Positions 7,891-16,465 of a stretch of DNA of 20,769 nucleotides are shown here, in pieces. The stretch covers positions 1-20,769 of the forward strand of contig JABGRG010000072.1 in assembly GCA_018648445.1 (NCBI GenBank), given 5' to 3'. Source of the stretch: Rhodospirillales bacterium (GTDB taxonomy: Bacteria; Pseudomonadota; Alphaproteobacteria; Rhodospirillales_A; JACZKS01). Both the position numbers and the translations under genes were made by a program. The notes under the pieces were generated by a model. The model was not told the origin of the DNA. It was given only the letters and a program-made list of their open reading frames with translations, and ran no database searches. Position 1 is the first letter of the stretch. Each line of letters opens with the position of its first letter.

Positions 7891-7909
7891 ACGAATGTAA
7901 AGAGCGGCC

Positions 7910-7938
7910 TTGCCTAAGGCGAATCGGCGAAATATATA
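7910..7938 (+). promoter_or_regulatory. Candidate promoter for rpoZ
   Basis: TTGCCT at 7910-7915 and TATATA at 7933-7938 are spaced by exactly 17 bases and each match four of six consensus bases. Transcription would start near 7945, giving rpoZ a leader of about 40 bases with GGAG at 7971-7974. The position, in the only sizeable gap between folK and rpoZ, fits, but the match is modest. Confidence 0.4.
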
Positions 7939-7986
7939 TGGGCCGCGTTTCGAGATTAATATTCAAAGAATACGGAGTCCTGTTAT

Positions 7987-8481
7987 ATGGCGCGCGTTAC
8001 CGTCGAAGACTGTGTGCTGAGAATTCCCAACCGGTTCAACCTGGTTATGCTTGCCGCCCAGCGGGCGCGCGACATTTCCTCTGGCGCGGTGTTGACCGTC
8101 GACCGCGACAACGACAAAAACCCTGTCGTGGCGTTGCGCGAGATCGCCGACGAAACCGTCGAGATTGACACGTTGGAAGGCTCCCTGGTTAAGGGGTTGC
8201 AGAAGTTCGTCGAAGCCGATGAGCCCGAGGAGGACGAAATGGACCTCGTGGCGATTCAGCAGGAGTTGGGTATTCCGGTCGCCGAAGGCGCGGTTGAGGC
8301 CGAGGTTGATGCTCAGGCCGCAGACATTGCGCCGGGGATGTCCGCTGAAATCGATGTAGGGATGGTATTCGCCGATTCGCAAGAAGCGATCGCCGATAGT
8401 TCGGATGACGCGAGCGAAGCCCAGCCTGAAGCCGAAGCCCAGCCCGAAACCGAAGAAGACGCCAAGACCGACGAGGTCTAA
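7987..8481 (+). CDS. rpoZ: RNA polymerase omega subunit with long acidic tail
   Basis: Residues 1-75 are a clear omega subunit: [27 protein letters not shown], and the [14 protein letters not shown] segment. Omega helps fold and hold the beta' subunit, and in many proteobacteria forms part of a (p)ppGpp site. At 164 residues the protein is nearly twice as long as E. coli omega (91). The extra part, from about residue 76, is strongly acidic ([11 protein letters not shown], then many Glu, Asp, Ala), and ends in a short internal repeat of the type [15 protein letters not shown]. Some extension is common in alphaproteobacteria, so the tail is long but not unique. The ATG has GGAG upstream. The rsh gene follows after 91 bases on the same strand, a conserved neighbour pair. 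Confidence 0.95.
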   Translation: MARVTVEDCVLRIPNRFNLVMLAAQRARDISSGAVLTVDRDNDKNPVVALREIADETVEIDTLEGSLVKGLQKFVEADEPEEDEMDLVAIQQELGIPVAEGAVEAEVDAQAADIAPGMSAEIDVGMVFADSQEAIADSSDDASEAQPEAEAQPETEEDAKTDEV

Positions 8482-8572
8482 GCGTGTCGGCGCGCGGCTT
8501 GATATGGGCCAACGTGGGCCCTGACGCCGCGGCGGACGGGTTCTCGCGCACGGGAGCTGTGCGAGGCGCCGG

Positions 8573-10723
8573 ATGATCCGCCAATTCGAACTTGTAGAGC
8601 GTGTCCTCGAATACGATCCCAATGCGGACGAGGATGCGCTTAACCGCGCCTACGTGTTTGCCATGAAGGTGCATGGTTCGCAAAGGCGCGCCTCGGGCGA
8701 TCCGTACTTTTCCCACCCCAACGAGGTGGCCGGTATTCTCACGGAATACGGGCTGGACACGGCCTCGATTATCACGGCGCTTCTTCACGATACGGTCGAA
8801 GATACCGACGCGACGGCGGACGATCTGAAAAAGCATTTCGGTGACGAAGTGCTGCAGCTTGTTGACGGTGTCACCAAGCTGACCCGGATCGAATTGATGT
8901 CGGATCAGTCCAAACAGGCTGAAAACTTCCGAAAACTTGTGCTGGCCATGTCGAAGGACATTCGTGTCCTTCTGGTCAAGTTGGCCGACCGGCTGCACAA
9001 CATGCGCACCCTGAATTACATCAAAAATCCGAACAAGCGCCAGCGGATAGCGCTTGAGACGATGGAAATTTACGCGCCGCTTGCTGAACGAATCGGCATG
9101 CACGCGATCAAGAACGAACTTGAGGAGCTGGCGTTCGCCGAATTGAACCCGGACGCGCGAAACTCGGTTCTTACCCGCCTAGAGTTCTTACGCAAGCAGA
9201 GCAACGAAAGCATTTCAGGAATTGTCGCTCAGCTTACCGATTTGATGAAAGGGTCGGGGTTCAAGGTGCGGATTGCCGGACGCGAGAAACAGCCGCACTC
9301 CATCTGGCGCAAGATGCAGCGCGAAAGCATCAATTTCGAACAGCTTTCCGACATCATGGCGTTTCGCCTGATCGTCCCGACGATTGATGACGTTTACCGC
9401 GCTTTGGGCGTTATTCACGCCGCTTATCCAGTGGTTCCCGGCCGTTTCAAGGACTACATCAGCACCCCCAAACCGAACGGATATCAATCGGTGCATACGG
9501 GGGTGTTTGGTCCGCGGGGTGAGCGCATCGAAATTCAGATCCGCACCGAGGAGATGCAGGACGTCGCTGAACGCGGCGTTGCCGCGCATTGGAGCTACAA
9601 ACAGGACGCGGGCAGCACCGAAGGCCCGCAATACCGCTGGCTTCGCGAACTCCTGGAAATCCTCGATCAGGCCGCAGGACCGGAAGAGTTCCTCGAAAAC
9701 ACCAAGCTGGAAATGTTCCAGGATCAGGTGTTCTGCTTCACCCCCAAGGGATACCTCATTACGCTTCCCTTTGGGGCGACGCCGGTCGATTTCGCCTATG
9801 CTGTCCATTCCGAAGTCGGTGATACCTGCGTCGGGGCCAAGATCAATGGCCGCATTCGTCCGTTAAAGGTTGAACTGCGCAACGGCGATCAGGTCGAAAT
9901 CCTGACGTCGAAGGCTCAGACGCCGTCTCCCGAATGGGAACGTTTTGTTGTAACCGGTCGGGCGCGGGCACGCATCCGCCGCTTCGTGCGCGCCAAGGAA
10001 CGCGAACAATACGGCGAATTGGGCCGTTCCATCCTGACCAAGGCGTTCCGGGAGGCCGGGTACGAATACAGCGATAAAGCCGTTGAAGGGGTTCTCAAGA
10101 GCTTCAAGGCAAACACCGCTTACGATGTTTGCGCCGCCGTTGGTTCGGGCCATTTTACCGCGCGCGAGGTCGTGGAGACGGTCTATCCGGGGGTGAAGGC
10201 GAAGCGCCTCGGCCCGGAAAAGGTCGTGCCGATCGGTCGTGCGCGTGCGCGCTCCGGCAAGGAAAAGACGCCGACCGTCCCCATCGTCGGTTTGATCTCG
10301 GGGATGGCGGTGCATTTTGCGGGGTGCTGCCATCCGCTTCCCGGAGATCGCATTGTCGGGATCATTACGACCGGCAAGGGCGTTACCATCCACACCATTG
10401 ATTGCCATGAACTGGAAGGCCTTAGCGACCAGCCCGAGAGATGGCTCGATGTGTCCTGGGAAATGGAAGGCGACGATGTGGATATCCACGTCGGGCGTCT
10501 CAATCTGGTTCTTTCCAACGAAGCTGGAAGCCTGGGTGCGATTTCCAATATCATCGCCAAGAATGATGGCAACATCAGCAACCTGAACATTACCAACCGC
10601 AACACGGACTTTTTCGAAATTCTCCTCGATATCGAGGTCAAGGACCTCAAGCACCTGACCAATATCATTGCCGCCTTGCGTGCCTCGAACGTGATCAACG
10701 AGGTCGAACGCGCACGCGGATGA
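8573..10723 (+). CDS. rsh: Bifunctional (p)ppGpp synthetase/hydrolase (RSH)
   Basis: A full-length 716-residue RelA/SpoT homologue, the single stringent-response enzyme of many alphaproteobacteria. The hydrolase domain has His48, the HDTVEDT block at 72-78, and LADRLHNM at 138-145, so it looks active. The synthetase domain carries RFKDYISTPKPNGYQSVHT at 291-309 and EIQIRT at 320-325; the RFKD form marks Mn-dependent bifunctional enzymes rather than RelA-type synthetases. A TGS domain covers about 384-447, the GCCHPLPGD zinc-finger-like region is at 584-592, and an ACT domain runs from about 643 to 714. No key residue is missing. It makes or degrades (p)ppGpp in response to starvation. The stop overlaps an ATG in another frame that is a less likely start of the next gene. 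Confidence 0.96.
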   Translation: MIRQFELVERVLEYDPNADEDALNRAYVFAMKVHGSQRRASGDPYFSHPNEVAGILTEYGLDTASIITALLHDTVEDTDATADDLKKHFGDEVLQLVDGVTKLTRIELMSDQSKQAENFRKLVLAMSKDIRVLLVKLADRLHNMRTLNYIKNPNKRQRIALETMEIYAPLAERIGMHAIKNELEELAFAELNPDARNSVLTRLEFLRKQSNESISGIVAQLTDLMKGSGFKVRIAGREKQPHSIWRKMQRESINFEQLSDIMAFRLIVPTIDDVYRALGVIHAAYPVVPGRFKDYISTPKPNGYQSVHTGVFGPRGERIEIQIRTEEMQDVAERGVAAHWSYKQDAGSTEGPQYRWLRELLEILDQAAGPEEFLENTKLEMFQDQVFCFTPKGYLITLPFGATPVDFAYAVHSEVGDTCVGAKINGRIRPLKVELRNGDQVEILTSKAQTPSPEWERFVVTGRARARIRRFVRAKEREQYGELGRSILTKAFREAGYEYSDKAVEGVLKSFKANTAYDVCAAVGSGHFTAREVVETVYPGVKAKRLGPEKVVPIGRARARSGKEKTPTVPIVGLISGMAVHFAGCCHPLPGDRIVGIITTGKGVTIHTIDCHELEGLSDQPERWLDVSWEMEGDDVDIHVGRLNLVLSNEAGSLGAISNIIAKNDGNISNLNITNRNTDFFEILLDIEVKDLKHLTNIIAALRASNVINEVERARG

Positions 10724-10764
10724 CGGACGGCTGTTTTTTCCCTAGCTCAGCCGATAGTTTGCCC

Positions 10765-10770
10765 TATATT
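10765..10770 (+). promoter_or_regulatory. TATATT -10-like box just before the DUF2062 gene
   Basis: TATATT lies six bases before the chosen ATG (10777) and no Shine-Dalgarno sequence is present between them. If it works as a -10 box the message would start at or next to the ATG and be leaderless. A good -35 box is not visible at 16-18 bases upstream, so this is only a candidate. Confidence 0.3.
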
Positions 10771-10776
10771 CACGCC

Positions 10777-11355
10777 ATGTTTTTGCGGCGAAAAAAAATC
10801 ACACTAAAAGAGCGGGCACGCGAGTTCGTCTGGCCCCGGTCGGGTTGGTGGCGGACGTTCAGCTACCTGTTCCATCGGGTGGCACGGCTGCCGGGGTCGC
10901 CTTATTTTGTGGCCGCCGGTTTCGCATGCGGCGCGGCCCTTTCCTTCACGCCCTTCGTCGGTATGCATATTGCGCTGGCATGTCTTTTGGCCTGGGTCAT
11001 CCGCGCCAGCTTGCTGTCCGCGGCCATTGGAACCATTGTCGGAAATCCCTGGACGTTTCCCTTCATTTGGATATGGATTTACGAGTCCGGTCGCTGGATG
11101 CTGAACGAAACCAGCGGGCAGGTCGCCAAAGAGCTGAACTTCTCTGAATTTTTCGGGGCTTTCACTGAAGCGTTCCTGCGTTTTGATCTGGTATACCTGT
11201 TTGATACGGCGTGGCCGGTTTTCTGGCCGATGGTCGTCGGCGGCATACCGACGGCGCTTGCCGTCTGGTTTGTCTTTTATTTTCCGTTGAAGCCGATCGT
11301 CGGCGCCTATCAAAAACGACGATGGAAAAAGCAGCAGGAGGCTCGCGATGAATAG
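10777..11355 (+). CDS. DUF2062-domain membrane protein
   Basis: The 192-residue protein has a basic N-terminus ([14 protein letters not shown]), then [34 protein letters not shown], which is the typical opening of DUF2062 proteins, and three or so membrane helices, with the family's [10 protein letters not shown] segment in the middle and a basic C-terminal tail. The function of the family is unknown. The ATG at 10777 is preferred over the one at 10720 that overlaps the rsh stop, because the extra 19 residues (rich in Ser, Cys, Pro) are unlike the family and the protein then starts with MFLRRKK. An A8 run at 10791-10798 encodes the Lys-Lys pair. Its end overlaps pdxJ by 8 bases, so it is part of the rsh-pdxJ gene string. 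Confidence 0.87.
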   Translation: MFLRRKKITLKERAREFVWPRSGWWRTFSYLFHRVARLPGSPYFVAAGFACGAALSFTPFVGMHIALACLLAWVIRASLLSAAIGTIVGNPWTFPFIWIWIYESGRWMLNETSGQVAKELNFSEFFGAFTEAFLRFDLVYLFDTAWPVFWPMVVGGIPTALAVWFVFYFPLKPIVGAYQKRRWKKQQEARDE

Positions 11356-12085
11356 TTCGCTGAGACTGGGCGTAAACATCGATCACGTGGCCACCATTCG
11401 CAACGCGCGTGGCGGCAGGTTTCCCGATCCATTGCGTGCGGCGCAGCTGGCGGTCGAGGCGGGAGCCGATGGAATAACCGCCCATTTACGCGAGGATCGC
11501 CGCCACATTTCCGACGAAGACATTACGAAATTGCGCGAAATGATTACGGTGCCGCTAAACCTTGAAATGGCGGCCACCGATGAAATGCTTGAGATCGCCC
11601 TGCGTCACAAGCCGCACGCCGCCTGTATCGTGCCGGAGAAGCGCGAGGAACGCACCACCGAAGGCGGTTTGGATGCGGCGGGCGGGCATAATCATCTGAA
11701 GCCGTTCGTCACCCGGCTTCGTGACGCCGGTATCCGGGTTTCCTTGTTCATTGAAGCCAACCCCGTTCAGCTGGATGCCGCCGTTTCCCTGGGCGCGCCG
11801 GTGGTTGAACTGCATACCGGGGCTTATTGTGACGCCGAAGGGGTTGCCCGCGAGCGCGAATTCGCCCGCATCCGTGAAGCTGCCGCGCATGCACAAAAGG
11901 TGGGTTTGGAATGCCACGCCGGGCATGGCCTCGATTTCGACACGGTGGGGCCGGTTGCGGCCATTCCCAACGTCGTTGAACTCAACATCGGACATTTTTT
12001 GGTTGGCGAGGCCATTTTCGTTGGATTGGCCGAGAGCATTCGCGGTATGCGCCGTCTTATGGATGAGGCCCGGAACGGCGCATGA
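11348..12085 (+). CDS. pdxJ: Pyridoxine 5'-phosphate synthase
   Basis: PdxJ joins 1-deoxy-D-xylulose 5-phosphate with 3-amino-2-oxopropyl phosphate to make pyridoxine 5'-phosphate in the DXP-dependent vitamin B6 pathway. The 245-residue TIM-barrel protein shows [14 protein letters not shown] at 10-23, HLREDRRHI at 46-54, NLEMAAT at 71-77, and the later GHGLDFDTV and [15 protein letters not shown] segments that close the phosphate site. His46 and Glu73 match the known catalytic pair. Length is standard. The start overlaps the preceding DUF2062 gene by 8 bases and the stop overlaps acpS by 4 (ATGA), so translation is likely coupled on both sides. Confidence 0.97.
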   Translation: MNSSLRLGVNIDHVATIRNARGGRFPDPLRAAQLAVEAGADGITAHLREDRRHISDEDITKLREMITVPLNLEMAATDEMLEIALRHKPHAACIVPEKREERTTEGGLDAAGGHNHLKPFVTRLRDAGIRVSLFIEANPVQLDAAVSLGAPVVELHTGAYCDAEGVAREREFARIREAAAHAQKVGLECHAGHGLDFDTVGPVAAIPNVVELNIGHFLVGEAIFVGLAESIRGMRRLMDEARNGA

Positions 12086-12489
12086 TTCTGGGACTTGGAA
12101 CCGATCTTTGTGATATCCGGCGGATTGAACGCTCGCTCGCGCGTTTCGGCGAGCGCTTTACGGCGCGCGTCTATACAGATACCGAACGAAGGAAGGCGGC
12201 CCGCCGTCCCCGTCCCGCGTCCGTATTCGCGCAGTGCTTTGCGGCCAAGGAAGCCTGCACCAAAGCGCTGGGGACCGGCCTTCGCCGGGGTGTTTATCTT
12301 CGCGATATCGAGGTGTGCAACGAACAAAGTGGCAAGCCCTATTTGCGGCTCTCTGGCGGGGCGCTAAAACGGCTTGAAGAAATCACGCCACCGGGAATGT
12401 CGGCGCAGATAAATGTATCCTTGAGCGACGAATATCCGCTGGCCCATGGCATTGTCATTATTTCGGCGGTTGCCGGAGATGCGCCTTGA
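12082..12489 (+). CDS. acpS: Holo-[acyl-carrier-protein] synthase
   Basis: AcpS moves the phosphopantetheine arm of CoA onto apo-ACP, making it active for fatty-acid synthesis. The 135-residue protein has [13 protein letters not shown] at 4-16 with metal ligand Asp8, and [14 protein letters not shown] at 53-66 with Glu57, the two hallmark motifs. It ends with the [12 protein letters not shown] strand that is usual for the family. Its start overlaps pdxJ by 4 bases, matching the common pdxJ-acpS pairing in proteobacteria. An 89-base gap separates it from lepB. Confidence 0.96.
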   Translation: MILGLGTDLCDIRRIERSLARFGERFTARVYTDTERRKAARRPRPASVFAQCFAAKEACTKALGTGLRRGVYLRDIEVCNEQSGKPYLRLSGGALKRLEEITPPGMSAQINVSLSDEYPLAHGIVIISAVAGDAP

Positions 12490-12578
12490 CACGAACGGCC
12501 CGTGCGGCTTTCATCGGCGTGCCGGATCAAGTCGATTTGTGAAAATGTGTAAAAACAATTAGTTATACGGAAAACTTA

Positions 12579-13337
12579 ATGGAAGAAAACATCCCAGACG
12601 CGACGGATAGCGGCACTTCCGGCGGATTTTTGGAGACGCTGCAAACCATCGGCTACGCCGTTCTTATTGCCCTCCTCATCCGAACTTTCGCTTACGAGCC
12701 GTTCAGCATTCCGTCGGGTTCCATGAAGCCGACCCTGCTGATCGGCGATTATTTATTCGTTTCCAAATTTTCATACGGCTACAGCCATCATTCACTGCCG
12801 TTCAGCCTGCCGCTGTTCTCGGGCCGGGTGATGGTCGACGAGCCTACGCGCGGCGACGTTGCAGTGTTCAAGTATCCAAGCGATACGACAAAAGACTACA
12901 TCAAAAGGATTGTCGGATTGCCGGGCGACAAGATCCAGGTTGTCGGCGGCATTCTTCACATCAACGGACAAAAGGTAACGCGAGAGCGCACCAGCGATTT
13001 TATTGATCGCAACCCGAGCGGGAGTGTGCGACGCATTTCGCGCTATATCGAAACCCTGCCCAACGGTCGAAAGCACTTCATTCTCGAGGAAAACGGGGAT
13101 CGCGGGCCGGCCGACAACACGCCGTTGTATGTGGTTCCGACGGACCATTATTTTGCCATGGGCGATAATCGGGACAATTCCAACGACAGCCGCTTTTCCG
13201 ACGTGCGCTTCATTCCCCGCGAAAACCTGGTGGGCCGCGCCGAGTTCCTGTTCTTCTCCATCGACGGCACCGTGTGGAAGATCTGGTCGTGGTTCTCGAC
13301 AGTTCGCTTCGGCCGTATGTTCAGCGGGATCGAGTAG
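12579..13337 (+). CDS. lepB: Signal peptidase I
   Basis: LepB cleaves signal peptides from exported proteins at the outer face of the inner membrane. The 252-residue protein has one N-terminal membrane helix (about 20-36), the catalytic serine in IPSGSMKPTL (Ser48), the general-base lysine in DYIKRIVGLPGDK (Lys109), and the third signature GDNRDNSNDSR at 195-205. The single-helix layout and length are normal for alphaproteobacteria. The 89 bases upstream are AT-rich near the ATG and may hold a promoter: TTGTGA with TAGTTA 17 bases on is the best match but is weak. rnc begins 5 bases after its stop, giving the frequent lepB-rnc-era order. Confidence 0.97.
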   Translation: MEENIPDATDSGTSGGFLETLQTIGYAVLIALLIRTFAYEPFSIPSGSMKPTLLIGDYLFVSKFSYGYSHHSLPFSLPLFSGRVMVDEPTRGDVAVFKYPSDTTKDYIKRIVGLPGDKIQVVGGILHINGQKVTRERTSDFIDRNPSGSVRRISRYIETLPNGRKHFILEENGDRGPADNTPLYVVPTDHYFAMGDNRDNSNDSRFSDVRFIPRENLVGRAEFLFFSIDGTVWKIWSWFSTVRFGRMFSGIE

Positions 13338-13342
13338 CCGGG

Positions 13343-14038
13343 ATGGGAGCCCCCCCCGATCAGTTGGAAGAAGTTCTAGGGTATCGTTTCGCCAAGCCGG
13401 AGTTTTTGGTCGAGGCGCTGACCCATTCCAGCCTTGCCAAAAACCATTCGCGCAGGCTCGTCTCCAACGAACGAATGGAATTTCTGGGTGACCGGGTTCT
13501 CGGTCTGGTCGTCGCCCGCTTGCTGTATGAGCGCTTTGCTCACGAAGACGAGGGCGCGCTGGCCCGCCGCCATGCGGAACTGGTGCGCAAGGAAACCCTT
13601 GCCCGGGTGGCCGACATCATCGGGCTGGCCCGGCATATCCGCATGTCGCGGGGCGAAGAAGATGCGGGCGGGCGCGAAAATCCGGCACTTCTGGCGGATG
13701 CCTGCGAGGCTGTAATCGCCGCCATGTTCCTGGACGGCGGTCTGGACGTGGCTGAAACGTTTATTCGCGGCCATTGGACGGCCTTGGCAGATGAAGACCT
13801 GACGCCGCCCAAAGATGCCAAAACTGCCTTGCAGGAATGGGCTCAGGCCCGATCCTTGCCGTTGCCGACCTATCGCGAGATCGGGCGCGAGGGACCCGCC
13901 CATGCGCCGATTTTCCGCATCGAGGCGGCCGTGCAGGGCCAAATGCCCGAATTCGGCAGCGCGCCGTCCAAGCGTGCCGCCGAACAAATGGCGGCACGAA
14001 CGCTGATCGACCGGCTGGAGGCCACCCAAGGTGAATGA
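13343..14038 (+). CDS. rnc: Ribonuclease III
   Basis: RNase III cuts double-stranded RNA and matures rRNA precursors. The 231-residue protein has the family signature NERMEFLGD at 42-50 with Glu46 and Asp50, the second acidic pair Asp119 and Glu122 in LADACEAVIAAMFLDGG, and a C-terminal double-strand RNA-binding domain from about residue 157 (DAKTALQEWAQ) to 228. The ATG at 13343 is chosen since a longer reading from 13274 would run inside lepB. A run of eight C residues occupies codons 3-5, directly after the start. The gene ends with an 8-base overlap with era. Confidence 0.96.
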   Translation: MGAPPDQLEEVLGYRFAKPEFLVEALTHSSLAKNHSRRLVSNERMEFLGDRVLGLVVARLLYERFAHEDEGALARRHAELVRKETLARVADIIGLARHIRMSRGEEDAGGRENPALLADACEAVIAAMFLDGGLDVAETFIRGHWTALADEDLTPPKDAKTALQEWAQARSLPLPTYREIGREGPAHAPIFRIEAAVQGQMPEFGSAPSKRAAEQMAARTLIDRLEATQGE

Positions 14039-14933
14039 AATAGCCAACCGCTGTGGTTTTATTGCCGTTCTCGGCGCGCCCAACGTGGGCAAGTCGACCC
14101 TGATCAACAACGTCGTGGGAAGCAAGGTTTCCATCGTTTCGCCCAAGGTACAAACGACCCGCACGAGGGTGCTGGGCATTCATCTTCAGGGGGAAGCCCA
14201 AATCGTTTTCATCGACACGCCGGGCATATTCGAGCCTCGGCGGCGTCTTGACCGGGCCATGGTCGCGGCAGCCTGGGGTGGCGCCGATGGGGCTGATATC
14301 ATTTTGCTGCTGGTCGATGCCGAACGGGGGATTGACCGCAATACCCGGAACATCGTGGAAAAGCTAAGGGCATCCGGTCGCAAGGCGTTGCTGGCCGTCA
14401 ACAAGGTCGATCTGGTGCGCAAGTCCGATCTGTTGAAGCTGGCATCGGATTTGAACGAAACGGGCCTTTTCTCAGATACGTTCATGATCTCGGCGATTTC
14501 CGGGGACGGGGTGGATGATCTGGTAGAAACCCTCGCGTCACGGGTTCCGCAAGGCCCGTGGATGTTCCCCGAAGACCAGATTTCGGACATGCCGCAACGC
14601 CTGCTGGCCGCCGAGATTACCCGCGAGCAGCTGTATCTGCAGCTGCATCAGGAACTGCCGTATTCGACGACCGTTGAAACCGAAACCTGGGAGCAGGGCG
14701 ACGACGGTTCCGTCCACATCAATCAGGTTATCTTCGTTCAACGCGAAAGCCAGCGCGCCATCATCCTGGGCAAGCGCGGACAGCGCATCAAATCCCTGGG
14801 CGCGGCGGCGCGGACCGAACTGAAGGAAATCCTGGACTGCAAGGTCCATCTGTTCCTGTTCGTCAAGGTCCGCGAATCGTGGGGCGACGATCCCGAGCGC
14901 TATCGCGACTGGGGTCTGGACTTCAACGCTTAA
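14031..14933 (+). CDS. era: GTPase Era
   Basis: Era is an essential GTPase that binds 16S rRNA near its 3' end and checks small-subunit assembly. The 300-residue protein carries the P-loop GAPNVGKST at 15-23, the effector region SPKVQTTR, DTPG at 62-65, NKVD at 124-127, and a C-terminal KH domain with the GKRG turn (ILGKRGQRIKSLG). The start is GTG and overlaps the rnc stop by 8 bases, so it is probably made by re-initiation after rnc. Only 13 bases separate its stop from the convergent gdh gene, and no hairpin terminator fits between them. Confidence 0.97.
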   Translation: MNEIANRCGFIAVLGAPNVGKSTLINNVVGSKVSIVSPKVQTTRTRVLGIHLQGEAQIVFIDTPGIFEPRRRLDRAMVAAAWGGADGADIILLLVDAERGIDRNTRNIVEKLRASGRKALLAVNKVDLVRKSDLLKLASDLNETGLFSDTFMISAISGDGVDDLVETLASRVPQGPWMFPEDQISDMPQRLLAAEITREQLYLQLHQELPYSTTVETETWEQGDDGSVHINQVIFVQRESQRAIILGKRGQRIKSLGAAARTELKEILDCKVHLFLFVKVRESWGDDPERYRDWGLDFNA

Positions 14934-14946
14934 TCCGCAACGCGAA

Positions 14947-16212
14947 CTAGTGCTTGAAGAACTTCCGCGTTCCCCGCGCGCTGACGGCCTTTCCGATACG
15001 GTCCAGCGCCAGCACGTACGCCGCCGTTCGCATATCGACGGCCTTATCCTGCTTGATGCGCCAGATTTTTTCCGATTCCGGTTCGATGAACTGGCGCAAG
15101 CGTTCCTGGACCTCGTCCTCACCCCAGTAGTAACCGGCCCGGTTCTGTGCCCACTCGAAATACGAGACGGTGACCCCGCCTGCGTTGGCCAGAATATCCG
15201 GTATAGCGACCACCCCGCGTTTCGACAGAATTTTGTCGGCCAGCGGCGTGGTTGGCCCGTTGGCCAGTTCCAGAATGTAGCGGGCCTGAATCTGGGCCGC
15301 GTTTTCGTCGACGATCTGGTTTTCCAGCGCGCCCGGAACCAACACGTCGCAGTCGGTTACCAATAGCTCTTCGTTGGTCATTTCTTGCGCTTTTCCAAAC
15401 GTTGGAGCGCCGGCGACCTTGCCGGTTTTTTCCTTGTGTTCGAGGATTTTGTGCGGGTCCATTCCGTCGGCGTCGTAAAGGGCGGAAGTGGAATCGGAAA
15501 CGCCGACGATCTTGTAGCCGTCGTCGAACAGCGGCAAGGCGCAATGGATCGATGCGTTGCCGAATCCCTGGAAGACAACCCGTGATTTCTTAGGCGACAG
15601 CCCGAACGTTTTTTCAAGATGACGCAGAATGTAATAGCCGCCCCGGCCCGTGGCCGATTCGCGGCCCAGAGATCCACCCAAAACGATTGGTTTGCCGGTG
15701 ATGACGGCCGGTGAAGGATGGCCGACGATGGTCGAGTATTCGTGCGCCATCCAGCCCATGATCATCGCGTTGGTATAGACATCGGGCGCCGGGATATCGC
15801 GATCGGGGCCGAGGACCCCGGCGAAGGCCCGCACATAGGCGCGGCTCAGGCGTTCAAGTTCGCCGTGCGACAATTTGTGGGGGTCCACCGCAACCCCACC
15901 CTTGGCCCCGCCAAACGGCAGGTTGACCACGGCCGATTTGAAGGTCATCCAGAAGGCCAGTGCCACGACCTCATCCATGTTCACCTTGGGATGATAGCGG
16001 ATGCCGCCCTTGGTGGGCCCGCGCGTGTCGTCATAGCGGCATCGCCATGCCTTGAAGGATTTGAGCGAACCGTCGTCCATGCGAACGTTCAGGCTGGCGA
16101 CGGTGGTTTCCTGTGGATGGCTGAGCTTGACCATGACGTCTGGGTCAACCTGAATATGCTTGGCGGCCTCTTTCAGACGTTTTCGGGCCTTGGAGAAGAG
16201 CGTCGATGGCAT
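14947..16212 (-). CDS. Glu/Leu/Phe/Val dehydrogenase, most likely NAD-type glutamate dehydrogenase
   Basis: The 421-residue protein is the short hexameric type of glutamate dehydrogenase, interconverting glutamate and 2-oxoglutarate plus ammonia. It has GPTKGGIRYHP at 65-75, the catalytic lysine in LPFGGAKGGVAVDP (Lys104), the Asp in IPAPDVYT (Asp144), and a Rossmann segment QGFGNAS (215-221) ending in VGVSDS. An acidic residue after the second strand (Asp240) suggests NAD rather than NADP. KGGIRYHP favours glutamate over leucine, whose enzymes differ there. ATG 16212 is fixed by AAGGAGG 7 bases upstream; an open frame reaching 16446 is rejected. The gene lies opposite to the housekeeping string, between era and recO. 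Its Shine-Dalgarno region is duplicated. Confidence 0.93.
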   Translation of the reverse strand: MPSTLFSKARKRLKEAAKHIQVDPDVMVKLSHPQETTVASLNVRMDDGSLKSFKAWRCRYDDTRGPTKGGIRYHPKVNMDEVVALAFWMTFKSAVVNLPFGGAKGGVAVDPHKLSHGELERLSRAYVRAFAGVLGPDRDIPAPDVYTNAMIMGWMAHEYSTIVGHPSPAVITGKPIVLGGSLGRESATGRGGYYILRHLEKTFGLSPKKSRVVFQGFGNASIHCALPLFDDGYKIVGVSDSTSALYDADGMDPHKILEHKEKTGKVAGAPTFGKAQEMTNEELLVTDCDVLVPGALENQIVDENAAQIQARYILELANGPTTPLADKILSKRGVVAIPDILANAGGVTVSYFEWAQNRAGYYWGEDEVQERLRQFIEPESEKIWRIKQDKAVDMRTAAYVLALDRIGKAVSARGTRKFFKH

Positions 16213-16219
16213 GACATTT

Positions 16220-16259
16220 CCTCCTTGTCGACGACCGGCCCTCCTTGTCGACGAGCGGT
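16220..16259 (-). repeat. 20-base tandem duplication carrying two Shine-Dalgarno sequences before gdh
   Basis: Bases 16220-16239 and 16240-16259 are direct copies matching at 18 of 20 positions, the first 15 (CCTCCTTGTCGACGA) without a mismatch. Read on the minus strand, each copy carries AAGGAGG. The copy near the gene is 7 bases from its ATG; the other is 20 bases further up and has no start codon at a suitable distance. Confidence 0.9.
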
Positions 16260-16465
16260 AATGGCCGGTCTTCGGCGTTTCCTGATTTTTTGGAAAAATG
16301 GTCGAGAAACGGCTTGCCCGTTGTGATCGGACTGGATGGTTCGGGATCCGCTGCGCTGATAAACACCACGGCGTCCATCCTTGACTTGTACCCTTGAATA
16401 AAACTCTTTTTTCGCGACGATTCCAAGATATTTCATTGGGTGTCACTTCGGGTAGACTGGGCCTT

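Noticed and set aside
8189..9103. A 304-codon minus-strand open frame opposite rpoZ and rsh
   Set aside because: It crosses two unmistakable genes on the other strand and resembles no protein family.
9863..10654. A 263-codon minus-strand open frame opposite rsh
   Set aside because: Shadow frame of a well-conserved gene; no domain or ribosome site recognisable.
13376..14179. A 267-codon minus-strand open frame opposite rnc and the start of era
   Set aside because: Shadow frame, crosses a gene junction, and shows no recognisable family features.
16213..16446. An N-terminal extension of 78 codons for glutamate dehydrogenase, giving 499 residues
   Set aside because: The extension has no family resemblance, covers the duplicated Shine-Dalgarno region, and overlaps the upstream side of divergent recO; the ATG at 16212 has a near-perfect ribosome site.
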